The translations under genes were made by a program, and so were the position numbers. From Candidatus Kryptoniota bacterium (GTDB lineage: Bacteria > Bacteroidota > Ignavibacteria > Kryptoniales > JAKASW01), in contig DATCTN010000007.1 in the NCBI GenBank assembly GCA_036567965.1, positions 175,009 to 239,008 on the forward strand: a stretch of DNA of 64,000 nt. Reading direction: 5' to 3'. Each line of letters starts with the position of its first letter. Position 1 is the first letter of the stretch. Positions 63,145-64,000 of the stretch are shown here, piece by piece. The notes below the pieces were generated by a model, which saw nothing but the letters and a program-made list of their open reading frames with translations, was not told the origin of the DNA and made no database searches.

Positions 63145-64000
63145 TTGTCAATTCCCTGAATACCTTTTCCAGATCTGAGCCGGCTCCGGAAAAATCCAGA
63201 ATCTTGTAGCCGTTGCCGACGCATGTATCAAATATCCTCTCTCTTGCAGATTCGTCATCATCGATCGACAGCTCTATTATCACGCTTCCCTTCTCTTTGT
63301 AAGAAGAAATCCTGCGAGGGTGAAATGCAATCTCGAAAATTGATTTGACCGAATCGACCGGCGCGGTCGTTTTCAGGCGAAGTATGATGCTGCCTGCGTT
63401 GTTGTGTTGAAGTTCGTCGGAAGTCGCGTCGAGTACAAGTTTCCCCTTGTTTATGATCAGCACCCGATCGCAAAGTGCACGAACCTCCGAGAGAATATGA
63501 GTGGAGAGAATTACATATTTTTCTTTTGCCAATTCCGAAATCAAATTCCGTATTTCGATCACCTGGTTCGGGTCGAGCCCGGAAGTCGGCTCATCAAGAA
63601 TCAATATCTGTGGATCGTGGATGATTGCCTGCGCGAGACCGACCCGCTGCCTGAAACCTTTCGAAAGATGGGAGATCGGATCGAAAAGCACGTCCCTCAA
63701 ACCACACCGGAGGGTCACGAAGGCAAGCCTCTCCTTCACTTCCGCGTCGGTTAATCCCGAAAGCTCCGCTACGAAGCGTAAGTATTCTTGCACTTCCAGC
63801 TCGGTATAAAGCGGGTTGCTCTCCGGCAAATAACCTATCTTCTTCCTGAGTCCGACGGAATCCGTCGTGACATTCTCTCCATCGATCGATACGGCTCCAG
63901 AAGAGGCCGCGAGGAAGCCGGTTATGATTCTCATGGTGGTAGTCTTCCCCGCTCCGTTTGGTCCGAGGAAGCCTACCACGCTCGGGTTTGTTATCTCAAA
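63119..64000 (-). CDS. ABC transporter ATPase (GldA-like), runs off the right edge
   Basis: The 3' 293 codons of an ABC-2 ATPase. Walker A is GFLGPNGAGKTTTMRI, signature SHLSKGFRQRVGLAQAI, Walker B ILILDEPTSGLD, switch ILSTHILSE. A C-terminal regulatory domain of about 85 residues follows. The frame stays open to the end of the window (FEITNPS just before the Walker A strand), so the GTG at 63979 is internal and the true start lies beyond. It drives the GldF/GldG-like complex. Confidence 0.92.
   Translation of the reverse strand, partial: FEITNPSVVGFLGPNGAGKTTTMRIITGFLAASSGAVSIDGENVTTDSVGLRKKIGYLPESNPLYTELEVQEYLRFVAELSGLTDAEVKERLAFVTLRCGLRDVLFDPISHLSKGFRQRVGLAQAIIHDPQILILDEPTSGLDPNQVIEIRNLISELAKEKYVILSTHILSEVRALCDRVLIINKGKLVLDATSDELQHNNAGSIILRLKTTAPVDSVKSIFEIAFHPRRISSYKEKGSVIIELSIDDDESARERIFDTCVGNGYKILDFSGAGSDLEKVFRELTIGSEESEK

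Noticed and set aside
1-64000. parS sites near parAB
   Set aside because: Several CACGTG hexamers occur, mostly in genes, but none is set within a TGTTTCACGTGAAACA-like palindrome.
1-64000. CRISPR arrays, insertion sequences, integrases, phage genes, origin of replication
   Set aside because: No repeated spacer-like units, transposase or integrase motifs, or DnaA-box clusters were seen on either strand.

Overview
The window reads as a compact stretch of a free-living bacterial chromosome from the Bacteroidota/Chlorobiota (FCB) side of the tree, most like Ignavibacteria or Kryptonia (an inference; no 16S is present). Supporting signs are a promoter architecture of the Bacteroidota type (TTG, 20 bp, TAnnTT) seen at about fifteen sites, a parA-parB-ridA-DUF5683 operon, LolCDE, DUF4340 and GldF/GldG-like ABC genes, and a small protein resembling DUF4834. 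Unlike classical Bacteroidota, many genes carry clear Shine-Dalgarno sequences. Coding density is very high, with many 1-14 nt gene overlaps. No CRISPR, phage, insertion sequence or rRNA was found.

Layout. 1-1463: end of a Rieske protein and a b6f-type cytochrome b. 1501-5610: folB, folK, a deoxynucleoside kinase, a small membrane protein, a family 9 glycosyltransferase, a CBS protein that looks like a gutted ClC channel, and an rRNA/tRNA methyltransferase. 5611-6196: a decayed glycosyltransferase fragment. 6197-10474: prfB with its programmed +1 frameshift, then the LolC/LolE/LolD lipoprotein-release transporter. 10519-13805: tRNA-Arg(CCG), a zinc-ribbon membrane protein and a patatin-BamA fusion. 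13903-15260: enolase. 15303-19434 (minus): AsmA-like protein, rsmA/ksgA, PAP2 phosphatase. 19538-21821: tmk and a CtpA protease. 21879-29834: citrate synthase, HIT, isocitrate dehydrogenase, Lrp regulator, glutamine synthetase and aconitase, i.e. the citrate-to-2-oxoglutarate-to-glutamine junction. 29920-33179: rpmE, rsmB, class II aldolase.

33222-44973 is one long co-directional array with mostly overlapping genes: CDF transporter, AlaX-type editing protein, acylphosphatase, ispF, DedA, PHP phosphoesterase, lnt, threonine aldolase, trpE, trpG, a LOG-family protein and an MltD-like transglycosylase. 45127-48363 is a large secreted beta-propeller protein. 48601-53449 is a TPP-riboswitch operon: TonB receptor, thiamine pyrophosphokinase and a sodium:solute symporter, read as a thiamine salvage unit. 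53460-56196 (minus) is parA-parB-ridA-DUF5683. 56315-59128 is a divergent pair (SDR dehydrogenase and a membrane Fe-S oxidoreductase). 59153-64000 holds a secreted DUF6263-like protein and a minus-strand GldA/GldF/GldG-like ABC cassette with DUF4340.

The most informative non-gene signal is the promoter grammar. Fourteen sites have TTG, exactly 20 bp, then TAnnTT; a fifteenth has TTC. At the tRNA and at the TPP riboswitch it places the start of transcription at the 5' end of the RNA. Applied elsewhere it predicts leaderless or nearly leaderless mRNAs for folB, the AsmA gene, the SDR gene and perhaps tmk, moves the start of the Fe-S oxidoreductase, and shows that the divergent SDR/oxidoreductase promoters share one CAATTG. 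Threonine aldolase seems to start on ACG.
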